64,000 nt of DNA from Hyparrhenia diplandra (lineage: Eukaryota; Streptophyta; Magnoliopsida; Poales; Poaceae), in the NCBI GenBank assembly GCA_015847255.1, contig JADLZK010005559.1:248001-312000 (forward strand), given 5' to 3'. How positions within the stretch are numbered: position 1 is the first letter of the stretch; every line of letters starts with the position of its first letter. The notes beneath the pieces were generated by a model, which saw nothing but the letters and a program-made list of their open reading frames with translations, ran no database searches and was not told the origin of the DNA. Positions 36,301-46,988 of this stretch are shown piece by piece. A program made the translations under genes and the position numbers.

Positions 36301-37943
36301 CTATCCTATCATACTTCAAACTTACAGAATAATGATAGGAGTAGATAGTGATCTGTCCACCATCCCCAATAGCTAACATGCGTAGGAACGTCGTTGTGCT
36401 CTTAATGCCATGCTTGTGTTTCATGTTTGTCAACACCGGAGACCACTCGAAGGATTCAGGAGCAGTACTACGCTAAGCCACAGGAATCAGAAGCACAAGA
36501 CAAGAACCTTGGATATACTCTTCAGCGGATAGAGGCAAGTCCTTACCCCCCTAACCTGACTTAATTACTATAATAATTAATAAGATGATTAAGTATAACC
36601 AGGGCAAGCCATGCGAGAGTACTCATGGGCTATGTGCGTGAGGCTTCGCTAGGCTTTGTCGTTAACTTAAGTAATAATGTGAACCATGTCAACAAAAAGG
36701 TGAGTGGTGATAGTCTACATGGAGGTGGACTAATCACAATCGGGGATGAATCCCGCGGAGAGATGCTCGCCTCCCTAAGGACCGGTTCATAGACCTTCTA
36801 CCTAGTGTAATATTACGTACAGCCACACGCCGTGATGGGACGGCTTGATTCCACACCCTGTTGGGTTGAGGTATAATTAGAGCCAAGGTGGCCGGAGTAG
36901 GCAAACGACCTATTAGGAGAAGACATGGGGAGAGTGGCCCCATGGTCCGGTTGGCGTGGATCTTTGAGTGGTCTTCCACGTAAGTGTTTGGGCGCGATGG
37001 CGCGGTGCTAGAGGCACATATTGATGATTGAGTGGTGTTGACAAGTATAGGTTGGGTAATAAGGTATTACTCAGTAAAGCCGCGGGTGATTTGGTATCAC
37101 CGTATTGTCTAGGGTGATGCGTCATCCTTGGGGTGGCGTGTTACCCTTCCAACCCCTGAGAAGTCGTGGTAAAGATTATACCAATACACCTAGGGTAGCA
37201 CCCAAGCGGTACGGAATCTCGTTAGGCTTTGTCGGAGCCAATGGCGCCCGGTGTAAGGCGTGCCTATCGTGTGGGGGAAATTTGTACACCTCTGCAGAGT
37301 TAATTGAATCTATTCGAATAGCCACGTCCTTGGAATGGGCAAATGCTGGGCCGGAACATCTATGATTAGAAACACAATCTGGTATGTGATTCTCGTTACC
37401 TTGAGCTTGGATAATAATTAACTTGGGAACTAGCGAGAGCAGTTTTAGAGACTCTGCTAGGGCCCAACCCTTAATAATTACCAACCCCTGGTTTGGACTT
37501 GCTGAGTACGAAAGTACTCACCCCTCTTTTCTATTTTTAGAATGTCAGCTGCAGGAGTGTATCCAAGGAAATCAAGCTACAAAGGTCGACGCAAGGATGG
37601 AACCATGAGGAGTACCTCAGAAGACGGAGATGCACATGAAGGAGCTACGTTGTTGTGGCCGAGTTATAGGATCGCGCAATAGGAGTAAGTCCAAGGGTTT
37701 GTCCGCACTCCAAGCTTGCCTGTAGGAATGGAGCCCTATTATGGGTGCTACGTAGGATCTCTGATAGGGTTATAATAGTAGGCCTATGGCCGAGTCATGT
37801 AAACCCAAACCATGTATCATGTTTTCCCCAATAGCAATAAAAGTATAGTTTTTGATATCATATCTATACTTAATTAGGCGTATTTGTGCGTGATCCTGGC
37901 GCAAATACGTGTGATTAAGGAACCTCAGAAATCGGGTGTGACA
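33350..37943 (+). repeat. LARD 3' LTR, uninterrupted
   Basis: 4594 bp with its TATA box at 34361-34368. A GC-rich block (about 34380-35230) begins right after the TATA box; the rest is AT-rich and includes ACGTATA-type microrepeats at 35770-36100. An open frame of 261 codons (34448-35233) is Pro/Arg/Ala-rich and looks like a by-product of high GC. Confidence 0.85.
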
Positions 37944-38208
37944 TATTGTCCCAGAGGAAACAGATGCGAAACATGCTACACTCCAGCACTACAAGTCCAA
38001 CTAGTCCTATCAACGGGAGGTGGACTACAAAGTTCTCAACAGGACTGTCACTCCTGCGATCTACCACCGATCCGGAAGATAGGGTGTCATCACAAGCAAC
38101 CTCAGTCTAGACACCACGCCTAAACCTAAGCTACCCCTCTAATCTATAGGGTCCTACAGATTAAAGTACCCAAACAAGAGTTGTGAACAGTAGGAACAAT
38201 AAGAACAT

Positions 38209-40079
38209 TGTAAGGTCCTAGATGGCTAGAGGGGGGGGGGGGGGTGAATAGCCTATTAAAATTTCTACAAACTTCACTTGACAACCGGTTAGTATAACAA
38301 ATGGCAAAATAGCGGTTTGCTCTAGCTCTAATGTCTTGCAAGCCAACTAGTGACAATTCTAGATATATGCTATAATCTCTATGTCACTCAATTGCTATGT
38401 CACTACTCTATCTAGTGAACAATCCTAAATATGATCCTTATGCTAGCAAGGGCACCTACACAAGAAATAGCTAGCTCTCTACACAAGGTAACTTGGAATC
38501 TAATTGCAAGAGTAAGAAACTTGTTATACCACAATGTCGGGGCAATGAACTAATCACCGATGGAGAGCACAATCAACACAATAAGATGAAGACCAATCAC
38601 CAAGACAATGAACACGTCGATGTGTTGACCGGAGTTCACTTGTACACTGACAAGCTAGTCTCCGGTTGTGCTGACCAACACAAGGGTGATGCTTGGACTA
38701 GACTTGCACTCGCTAGTAGGCCACCCGGGCGCTCCAAGCCACCACACACAAGTGAGGTACCCAAGACACAAGCAATGTATTCCTTACACTTTGTCTTCCC
38801 GACGAGGAGTGCGTGATCCTCTCACAAATCACCGGAGGTGGCCAAGAACATGCACCTTCCCTTGCCAACGCCTCCACCAAATCACCAAGCCGGCTAGGAG
38901 CGGTGTCTCAAAGTAACAAGAAACTAACGGCGGCTCACGATCCCCAAGTGCCTCTAGATGCAAGAACTCTATGCAATGCACTTGGAACTCCACAATCTCT
39001 CAAGAATTAAGTTCACAAGCAAGAATGAGAGAGGGGAAGGCTTTTGCTCAGCTCAAGGGGAATAGTAGTGAATCAAAATGACCAAGAGAGAGAGCCAAAG
39101 CCGGCCAATGGGGTATTTATACCCCCTCACACGAAATGCAACCGTTGGGGGAAAAATCCCCACTTTCCTGCGAACCACCGGGCCGCAGGTATAGTTTTCA
39201 ATGGCCCGGTCCAGCGCCCGGTCGCATGGGACAAACCCGCCAGCGGTCACCTCGGTTTGAATCCTGGGGTGACCGGACAGCGTCAGTCACTTTGATCGGA
39301 CGGCGCGGTGGGGCAATCCCGGCATTTCGGACCTCTCGGAAGTGGCCGGACCCTTCACCCTGCCCGGGCGCCGGTGCTCCAAATCCAGCGTCCGGTCAGA
39401 GCAGCTTCGGCGGTGATCATCGTTTCGTCGTCGTTCCTTCGCCTTTGCTCCAACAAATCTTCAACAAGCTTCCCGGCAAGTATACCAACTTGAGCACAAG
39501 GGATAGCAAGTTTTCTCCACAAATTTGCATCCGGCGCAATGGAAAATATGCACTTCATTTTCCCGAAAACGCCAAATCCCCCCGAGCTTGAACCTTGTAG
39601 CCAACACGTCGAAGAACACTTCCGCCGCTTGAACCTTGTAGCCAACACATCAAAGAACACCTCGAGCACTTGTGTTAGCACTTTGAAAACCATTTTCACC
39701 AAGCGTGAAGTTAGCTCTCTAGGTTAGAATGCATGCATATGAATTTTAAACCTAGAGGCACATGAGGATCGACGTGTACGATAAGTTTCCCCTCTTTATA
39801 GTACGGCTTATCGATCCTAAACCACTCACACCCTCTATGGTGTCTTGAGTGTAAAAGCAAATGGCCCTATGGTTATACCTTTGCCTTGAGCCCATTTGAT
39901 CTCTGAAACTCCACCAAGTTGGACACTTGATCATCTTTTGGATCACCTCGATCCATCCTCCATGATCACCATGCTCCAACCTTGGCATGACCAATCTCCA
40001 ATCTAAATCAACCACTTAGCATGTAGAGAGATTAGTCCTTAGGTGTCACTAATTGCCAAAACCAAACAAGAGATCTTCA
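38209..40079 (-). mobile_element. Solo LTR, 1.87 kb
   Basis: Starts TGTAAGGTCCTAG and ends GATCTTCA, flanked by the perfect 5-bp TSD AACAT (38204-38208 and 40080-40084). A TATAAATA on the minus strand (39114-39121) suggests minus orientation. There is no internal domain. A run of 14 G lies at 38231-38244, close to the end that would be the 3' end of the LTR. Confidence 0.8.
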
Positions 40080-40877
40080 AACATTCACTTACTCAAATAA
40101 GAAGTTGATCCCGCCTTAGAAGTCTCAGGATCAGGCGCCATGAGGCCCTTGATCCTGGAGGTACAAGATGTAGAGGAGTCACCGACATGTCCGGTGCTTC
40201 CTCAGCAGCTCTTCCCTTCACTCACACTTTAGCTCTCAGTAGACTAGTTCTAGTCTCTCTTATGGGGACTATGGCTCTAATCTCACTTGACGCTTGCTCT
40301 CAACTCACCCTAAGGCTTCTAGTTCTACATGGTGTTCTAGTCTAGATTGGAACTAGAGAGGAGAGGTCAGGCCTCAGCCTGTTGAGTATTGAGTCGAATA
40401 ATGAATTCGGGTTTCATCCTAGGGCAGGGGGTCTCCTTATATAGCCCTTGGCAATGAACGATGACCCTTGGATCAAACCGACCTTGAGCAATGGCGTAGA
40501 TACAACCTCAATGTCGGTTACAAACCGACATAAGAAGTTGACTGGATTTGGGCTCCAACTCGGGCGTCGCCGAGGATTGGGCTCGGCGATCGCTGGGGCC
40601 CTGTGTCCTGGTGAGTTTTGGTTGGATCTGGTGTCTTCTAGATTGTTTTAGTCCACTTTTTGGATTGAGTTGCCTTATGGTCACGTCGTGTCATCGTATG
40701 GGATGCAAACTCTTTGGCTTTTCACTGCTCTTAACTGCTTTTATCTGTTTAGTCCCTGCAAAGCCATGAAATACCAAAACTCATGGAAATATGTCAGTTA
40801 GACCCCTGGACTTATGTTGATATTCATTTTATGCCCTTATTTCATTTTTAGTTGACTAGTAATTTTATGCTATAACA

Positions 40878-42050
40878 GGTGTCAACAAGGAGCTGAGAAA
40901 GGAAAAAGAGCTTCGGGAGCAGGCCGAACAGAGGGTAAAGAACCTGAAGGACGACCGAACATCTGTTCGGGGTGAAGTGAAGCGTGCTGTTGCGGCCTTT
41001 ACTCGTGTTATCGAGAGCGTTGGGGAGAAGGGCGACCTTCCTGCCAACTCTTCGCTCAAAGATAGCGCGAGTTGGCTTGCGAATGGCTTGGAAGGTCTTT
41101 ATGACACCGTCGGCGCCGCGAATATGCTTTGTCTAGAGACCCTCCGAGCCTTCGTATCTTCGATGAAGGATGTTCTGTGCGACCACCTCGACCGAGTTGT
41201 GCCTAAGGACAATCGAGCTTATTGGCCCCTCGATAATCGCGATTCGATGATGTCGCCGGTCACTTCTTCGGACGGATTTTGGATGCAAAAGGCCGTGACC
41301 TCGCCCTTTCTCCGTCTTTGCTTTTGACCGGGCTAAGGTATATTCGGGTATATGTTTGCTTATTATCTTGCGAAATTTTCATGTTTTTGACGTTATCTTG
41401 TTGCCTTTTGTTCCTTTATTTTTGCATCGGGACCAAGAAGATGCCGCCGAATTACCGATAAGGTAACCGCATGGATTAATGCACGGAATGCAGCTGAGGG
41501 GCGGGCACGTCTCAACAAGGTGCTTCCCGGAGACGGCACTTCGGCCCAACGCATCCGAGCCCGTCGCGCAGCAGCGAACTCTCCTGATGGGACCAACGCC
41601 AATGCTTCGGGCCGAAGATGTGAGAAATGATTGAGGGTTGTAATAGGAGTAGTCTTTTTAAAAACAACTGGTTGGTAATGGTGTTTTAAGACATACTTTA
41701 TGTTTGAACTTGGTTGCGCAGGTTAACGGAGAGGGGCCTGTGCATTTAATTGATGAGCCTCTTTTGAAGGCTGAAATTGGCAATTTCGAGTCAGTGGTTC
41801 CTCGTGGAGGAGCTTCAAACGCCGAAACCCCAAGAAGAGTCTTTCGGAGTTTATCTCTATTCGTTTTGAGAAACTTCGCAAACGTACGATAAGGCAGAAT
41901 CATTTTTGCGGTCTTTTCGCCCGTCAGAGCGGCAATCTACTCGTTGCCATTTCGTTTTCGTAGAGCCTAAGACTGAACCCGAGGATGTTCCTTTTACTTC
42001 GGAAGTTCTAGTAGTACCGTTATAGTAGTGGCCGTCCTAGGGTTTGATTT
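40878..42050 (+). pseudogene. Tat antisense ORF, C-terminal part (coiled coil)
   Basis: Directly after the solo LTR and its TSD copy the frame resumes with NKELRKEKELREQAEQRV, a charged heptad stretch likely to form a coiled coil. AVAAFTRVIESVGEKGDLP and LEGLYDTVGAANMLCLE follow. This matches the usual C-terminal half of Tat antisense ORFs. Joining 20467 to 40883 keeps the reading frame without a stop, so the two pieces were one ORF. Further pieces lie at 41460-41625 in a shifted frame. Confidence 0.72.
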
Positions 42051-44033
42051 TTTAGGAGATGTTTGGGCATTCCGAATATATGTTTCTCGTTTTGAACAAG
42101 AATAAAAAAGGACTCCCTCCCCTTTTTCGGATGCTGAAATATCTTTGTACGATTTCTTTATTGTTTATAATATTACATGGTCGACTGTTGTGCAACTAGA
42201 GTATTACTCTAGAAGATGAAAGCGCTTTCCCAAAGTTGCATTCACCTTTGACACTTCGGATATAGAGCAGGTCTTCGAAACCTCGTGCGATCTAGTAGAT
42301 TAGGCTAGCCCATTTTTCGATGTTTTGCACTCGAAATCAGCGAACCTCATTTCGCCTGGTCGAGATTTTCGCCAGGCTTAGCTTAGATCGCGCTTGTTCG
42401 GATAAGCCTTTTGCTTTGTATTCGTCTCACTACGTGAGGACGTGTCTGTCAACTCCTGTAGAATTTATATTGGTGCGAGGGAGAAGAGTAAGTCTCGACT
42501 TTTCACGCTTAGTCACTGAGGTGAAGCATGAAGATGTGCTTGCTGAATACTGCAGCCATCTCGACCTTCTACTGAAGTGCCGCTACGATTTCCTGATACC
42601 TCTCTTGCCTATGGTATCTCCGAATATGAGCGTATTATGTCTCTCAGGCTGCATTGGCTTATGGACTGATGAATGGTGTTGAGGTGGGTCTTTCCTTTTA
42701 TAAGTAGCCTGACCTCTATTCCCGTTCTGGGACTTTAATGTCTCTTTAAGATGATGATGCATGTGCTGTTGTCCTTTTGTTATTTGACGGATGCATTTAT
42801 TTGGGATTTCCCCTTATTAATGGGACTGTTGTCCTTTTGTTTATGACGTGTACTTGTGTATCCCGCCATCGAAAATTGCTTGATTCCAAAGAAAAAAGGA
42901 CTCCCTCCCCTTTTTTTCGAGGGTGGGGTTATACAAGCTTGAAATAAATTTCTTCGAATTTTGGGATTGATCTTACTTAGAAAATGAACACGTTTACATT
43001 AATTTCGCGCTTGTTCTTTACAACATATTGGTGTACAAATATTGCTTGAAGAGCTTAACCGCCCATTCTATTTCGCGCGATCTAAGGGGTGGTATGAGCC
43101 TCTTTCGAAGTATGTGCCGCCATTTTGGCTTAACGGCGAGGACTGCTCTCCGTTGAATGTGCAATGAATTCGACATGTTCAACATTCCTGATACTTGGCA
43201 CATTATTGCTCTTGACTCTTTAGGCGGGGCGTTCGTTCGCGAGGTGTATCTCACTTCTCGCTCGTGATGTCTGACGAGTATGTGAGCGTCGAAAGTTGCT
43301 TTGCTGCAGCCGAAATGGTGGTGTCTTTGCTGTTTCAGCTGTTTGCTTCACCACTATTTTGCAGACCACTCGCTACAGAGCTTGGTCTTGTACGAGGTAC
43401 CATTGTACCATAGGTACCCTCTCGAAATCCCCTCTGGCGAAATGTCCTGATACCTCTCATTTCTATGAAAACTAGCTTAATTTTGCTTGCTTCCATCTAT
43501 ATGGTTATCAGGGCAACGTTAGTGTTGCTTATATAGGGGCAATGTTTGCTTGCCTGCCTATCTTTTTTATTCTTAGTAATTGATGCTGTACCGGCTATCA
43601 ATTGTTGTTTGTTGTCTTTCTGACACCTGCATTTATCAGAGGCACTTTTTGCCCTGAATTAATGCTTGCCGGCTTCTCTGCCTTTGCTTTGGTCTATATT
43701 CGACCATGCTTGTAGATCTTTTCTGCATGCTTTTTTTTTGAATGATCCGAATATGGGGAGATGTTTTCCCCCTTTTCGGTTTTGGTAATGTAGTAAAGCG
43801 ATATGGGGAAAAGTTTCAATTGAAAAAATATTATAATATTGCTCTGCCTCATTAAAAAACCTCACTCCTCGTGAGAGGATTCCCCTATGAGGAAAAAGAG
43901 CGCAGAGCATAATGTTTTTGACGAAGTACGAAAATGAAATAAAAATTACAGCTCATTTCCGAGCGAAAATGCTAAGGGTAGAATCTGCGGGAGATTGTCC
44001 GCATTCCAGGTGTGTGTTGTTTCTTCACCGTCT
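42051..44033. other. Tat interior between antisense ORF and pol
   Basis: No recognisable domain. Intact Tat elements carry a long spacer here, and some of the missing integrase might once have been at the right-hand side. A repeated phrase (GGACTCCCTCCCCTTTTT) occurs near 42110 and 42899. Confidence 0.4.
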
Positions 44034-45078
44034 TCACTTTTCAAGGCGAAATACTCCGTGCTTTGGCTTGCTTGATACGATGAATGGCCCATACCATTGA
44101 GATTGCAACTTACCTTGCTTGTCCGGGTGTCTGATTAACACCATGTCTCCTGCTTGTATGTCTTTTTCACAAGATGTTTTTATCTCGCCAAGATTTTGTT
44201 TTCGGCGTGGTATTTGTCTAGGTTGTCGCGCTTTGAGTTTCCTCACTCTGCTATTTCAGCTTTGCTGCCCATTTTCCTATTCGGCCGACGCCTCGGTATT
44301 GCGAAATAGGGAGTCAAGAGGTTGGGCTGAGATGACCTGAATTGTGTGAGCTTGGAAATAATGCCTTAGCTTCCGTGATGCCATAACCACGCGTGTGCGC
44401 TATCTTTTCAAGTTCGAGTAGTTTAATTTTGCTTTGATAAGGCCTCCCGAGACATAATATATTGGTTGCTGCCTTAGCTTGTGTTCATGTTCCTTTTCTT
44501 CAACTAACACCGCACACGCGCCTTTGGTGAAGCCGCAAGATAGAGGAGTAGAACCGCTTTCGGAGATGGCTTGGACATTATTGTGAGATTTGTCAAGTAA
44601 TCTTTTTAGATCCTCGAAGGCCTTCATTTGCTCTTGGCCCCACTCGAAGTTAGAGTCTTGCTTTAGCGCTTTGAAAAACGGCACCCTAGCATTTTGCCTT
44701 TTTTGATTCCGAAGATGCATTTCTCGGGGTTCAGACGTAATCCACTGTTTCTCAAGTTGGAGAAAGTTTCTGCTAGGTCTTGTATGTGAGTTTCCTTGTT
44801 GACACTTATCACGACGATGTCATCGACATATGTTACTATATTCTTTTTCTTTTTCGCTCTCTGAACACTTCGTCCGGCATGCGAGAAAAGGTGGGTCCTG
44901 CATTTCGTAGTCCCTCTGGCATTCGTTTGAAACAATAAGTGCCTCCCGGAGTAATGAAACTTGTCTTTTCCTCATCTTCGGGATTCATCCATATTTGATG
45001 GTACCCCGAGAAACAGTCTAGCAAACTGATTCTTTCACATCCTGCGGCAATATCTATCGGGTTATCGATTCTTGGCAA
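44034..45078 (-). pseudogene. Tat pol remnant: RT, RNase H and integrase C-terminus
   Basis: Reading down the minus strand: RT with GCERISLLDCFSGYHQIWM (about 45040) and FITPGGTYCFKRMPEGL; catalytic TYVDDIVVIS (about 44830); thumb GLRLNPEKCIFGI; RNase H-connection FEWGQEQMKAFEDLKRLL; then IYYVSGGLIKA. After a gap at 44250-44400, DIQAGDMVLIRHPDKQGKL and WYGPFIV form an integrase C-terminal region. The zinc-binding and DDE catalytic core of integrase are absent, so a large internal deletion removed them. Frameshifts separate the blocks. The intact enzymes would copy element RNA and insert the DNA in the nucleus. Confidence 0.82.
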
Positions 45079-45760
45079 GGGGTATGGGTCTTTGCGGCAA
45101 ACCTTTCCTTCTTTGCTTTTCTTCCGTTGAGGCCTTCTTCCGACTTCGCGAATCTCCCCGATTTGTTCGAAGAGTTCTTTGATTGTTGCGGGTTCTTCTT
45201 CTGTCTACAGAACCGATGCACATTGACCTATCCCCAAACCTTCTATTGCTGAGGCAATGACCACTTCGTCCGAAACACTTGGTGTTTGGGCTCTGACTGT
45301 ATTATCTTATGGAGGTCTTGGCCGAGGGGTTCTCAATCCTCTTGTTTTAATTGCGGGAAGTCTCTTGTTGATTTTCTTCTTGCTTTAAAGCCTTCAAAGT
45401 CTGTTGTCGCTCTTCCTTTAGTTGCTTCCAACTTTGGATTGATAGTGGGCCGCAACCCGATGTACCATTCGTGAGCTATGTCCTCACCGCCATTATCGAT
45501 GATTTCGCCAAGGTTGCCGAAGTTACCTCTGGAGTGAAGCGCTACTTCATAACTTGCTATGAATTTCCTCGAATCTGTTTTTGCCATTGAGCGGTGGCGG
45601 TTTTGCTTATAGCCCGGCGAGGATGCTTTTGGAGCTCCACCGAAAGTGGTGATGTGGCGTCTACCGAGCCGAGGTCATCTTCGGATAGATTGTGCTTGTG
45701 CGCTAGCTGCTCTCTGTTTCGTCGATGAGGTCCTTTGTTTTGAGTGTTTTTCATCAACTC
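45079..45760 (-). pseudogene. Tat gag and protease-region remnant
   Basis: On the minus strand, 45333-45587 encodes FIASYEVALHSRGNF...HEWYIGLRP, a capsid-type gag fragment. The stretch at 45557-45757 adds a charged N-terminal piece. No zinc knuckle or protease core could be seen between 45079 and 45330. The gag is truncated relative to known Tat elements. Confidence 0.6.
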
Positions 45761-46194
45761 TTCTATTACGTGTATCTCCGGTATGAGTTTGGCCTTCGAT
45801 TTCGGATTGCTTTATCTTTTCGCGAGTTTCATCGAACCTTCTTTTGGACGAGGTTGTGCGGAGTAACGCTTCTTTTCTTGCACCGCGGAGTTCGCGTAGC
45901 TCTCGGCGATTGTCGCTTAGATCTTTTCAACGCCTTTCCCGTACTCTACGATATCTTCGTCGATATGATCTTCGATCTCTTCCTCTTCTCGCTCTGCTCC
46001 TTGGTCTCGACTTTGTTTTTACGTGTCGATCCTTCTAGTCGTGACTCCTCTTTAGTTTGCTCTGCCGGTGGATCGGCTTCTTCACTGGCATTATCCTCGA
46101 AGAGAAGTACCCTCATGACCATGTTACGGCGAGTTGGTGGAAAGGACTCGGATGAGCTTTGGATTTGCCTTTTCGCCATTGTACTCTCGCACAA

Positions 46195-46209
46195 CCACGG
46201 TGGGCGCCA
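46195..46209 (-). other. Tat primer-binding site
   Basis: On the minus strand TGGCGCCCACCGTGG starts one base after the 5' LTR. This sequence is the common PBS of grass Tat elements and fixes the orientation. Confidence 0.8.
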
Positions 46210-46210
46210 C

Positions 46211-46984
46211 TGTTGGTCTACCCCCTCTCGAGGTAGCCCCCGAGGTTGCGAGATAAACACATGAACGAGAGACGCGAATGTTCAGAAACGAAGTAACTCA
46301 AGGCGATTGTATTAATTCTCCATCCGTCCTTTTACATTACCCTGTACGGGGTATTTATAGATGCCCGTAGGCTTTTACATTCCCATTCTGCCCTCCTACC
46401 TACTTAGCATAATAGAATATTCTTCCCGGGCGGAGGGCTTCATGGTCCTTTCACACTGCCGGTCCAACCACTCCATATGGTCTCGACTCCGGCCTCGCAA
46501 AACACAAGTTCATAGTCTTCGATCATACCCGAAGTTCGGTGACCCATCTTCTAAGACCGTCATGCTATGACATCCGAAGTTATTCTCGAAGTCTACTCGA
46601 GATCCCTTTCGAACCCGATACATCATTTCGGACCCCGAAGTTAACTTCGGCCCAATGCTGATGAACCGCATTCTTCTTCGGATGGAGATCTCGGATCTCG
46701 AAGTCTCGTCCGGACAGTCCCCAGGATAAGGCGAGTGAAACGATGATGTCTCTACATCGAGCCTACACCTGGACTCCGAATTGATATCCAGAGTCCGATG
46801 TCACTTTTGGATCCCGAACTCATATTCGGACTCTGAAGTTGTGTTCGGACTCCGAGATTGTGTTCGGATTCCGAACTCATCTTCGGGCTCCGAACTCGAG
46901 TTCGGACCTCCAAGTGCTACCTGTCCCAGCTCGGTTTGCCTGATGTAAATAGGGGGTAGGTGATCCTAGGCCTTCCCCCCATCA
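46211..46984 (-). repeat. Tat element 5' LTR (right copy)
   Basis: Reads TGATGGGGGGAAGG...CCAACA on the minus strand. It has a TATAAATA (minus strand, 46352-46359) like the other copy. The 774 bp compare with 758 bp for the left LTR; most length differences are single bases beside CG. Confidence 0.82.
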
Positions 46985-46988
46985 TCTC

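Larger units (their letters stand above)
20759..37943 (+). mobile_element. Large retrotransposon derivative (LARD) with 4.6-kb LTRs
   Basis: LTRs at 20759-31780 (interrupted) and 33350-37943 begin TGTAACACC and end GGGTGTGACA. The perfect TSD TATTG lies at 20754-20758 and 37944-37948. The PBS TGGTATCGAGGC is at 31784-31795 and the purine tract at 33334-33349. Subtracting nested elements gives LTRs of about 4603 and 4594 bp around an internal domain of only 1569 bp, with no gag or pol. This is the LARD layout (compare Dasheng in rice and Sukkula in barley). It would depend on an autonomous partner; its ends resemble Del/Tekay-type gypsy elements, but that is inference. The LTRs are nearly identical apart from CG-linked indels, so it is young. 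Confidence 0.87.
20468..40877 (-). mobile_element. Solo LTR, about 1.34 kb, split by two later insertions
   Basis: The pieces are 20468-20758, 37949-38208 and 40085-40877. The + strand starts TGGTATTTATTAAGCC and ends TATAACA. The flanks AGTGT (20463-20467) and GGTGT (40878-40882) agree at four of five positions. Removing it restores the Tat antisense reading frame, which supports the boundaries. A TATATAAG on the minus strand (40436-40443) suggests minus orientation. There are no PBS, PPT or coding domains, so it is an LTR left after unequal recombination. The family is not recognised. Confidence 0.72.
16772..46984 (-). mobile_element. Tat-lineage Ty3/gypsy element with antisense extra ORF, nested in the chromovirus
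   Basis: Direct LTRs lie at 16772-17529 and 46211-46984. Read on the minus strand they run TG...CA. TCTC occurs at both flanks (16768-16771 and 46985-46988), and cutting the element out rejoins the chromovirus ORF (F-T-S | P-I). PBS and PPT are both present in the minus orientation. Pol lies on the minus strand, and an antisense ORF of the Transposase_28 (PF04195) type lies between pol and the 3' LTR, which is diagnostic of Tat elements such as RIRE2. The integrase core is missing. Without insertions it is about 9.8 kb, shorter than intact relatives, so it is defective. Confidence 0.85.

Noticed and set aside
38231..38244. 14-base G run as a functional G-quadruplex or switch
   Set aside because: It lies near one end of a solo LTR and is a single homopolymer whose length is uncertain in sequencing.
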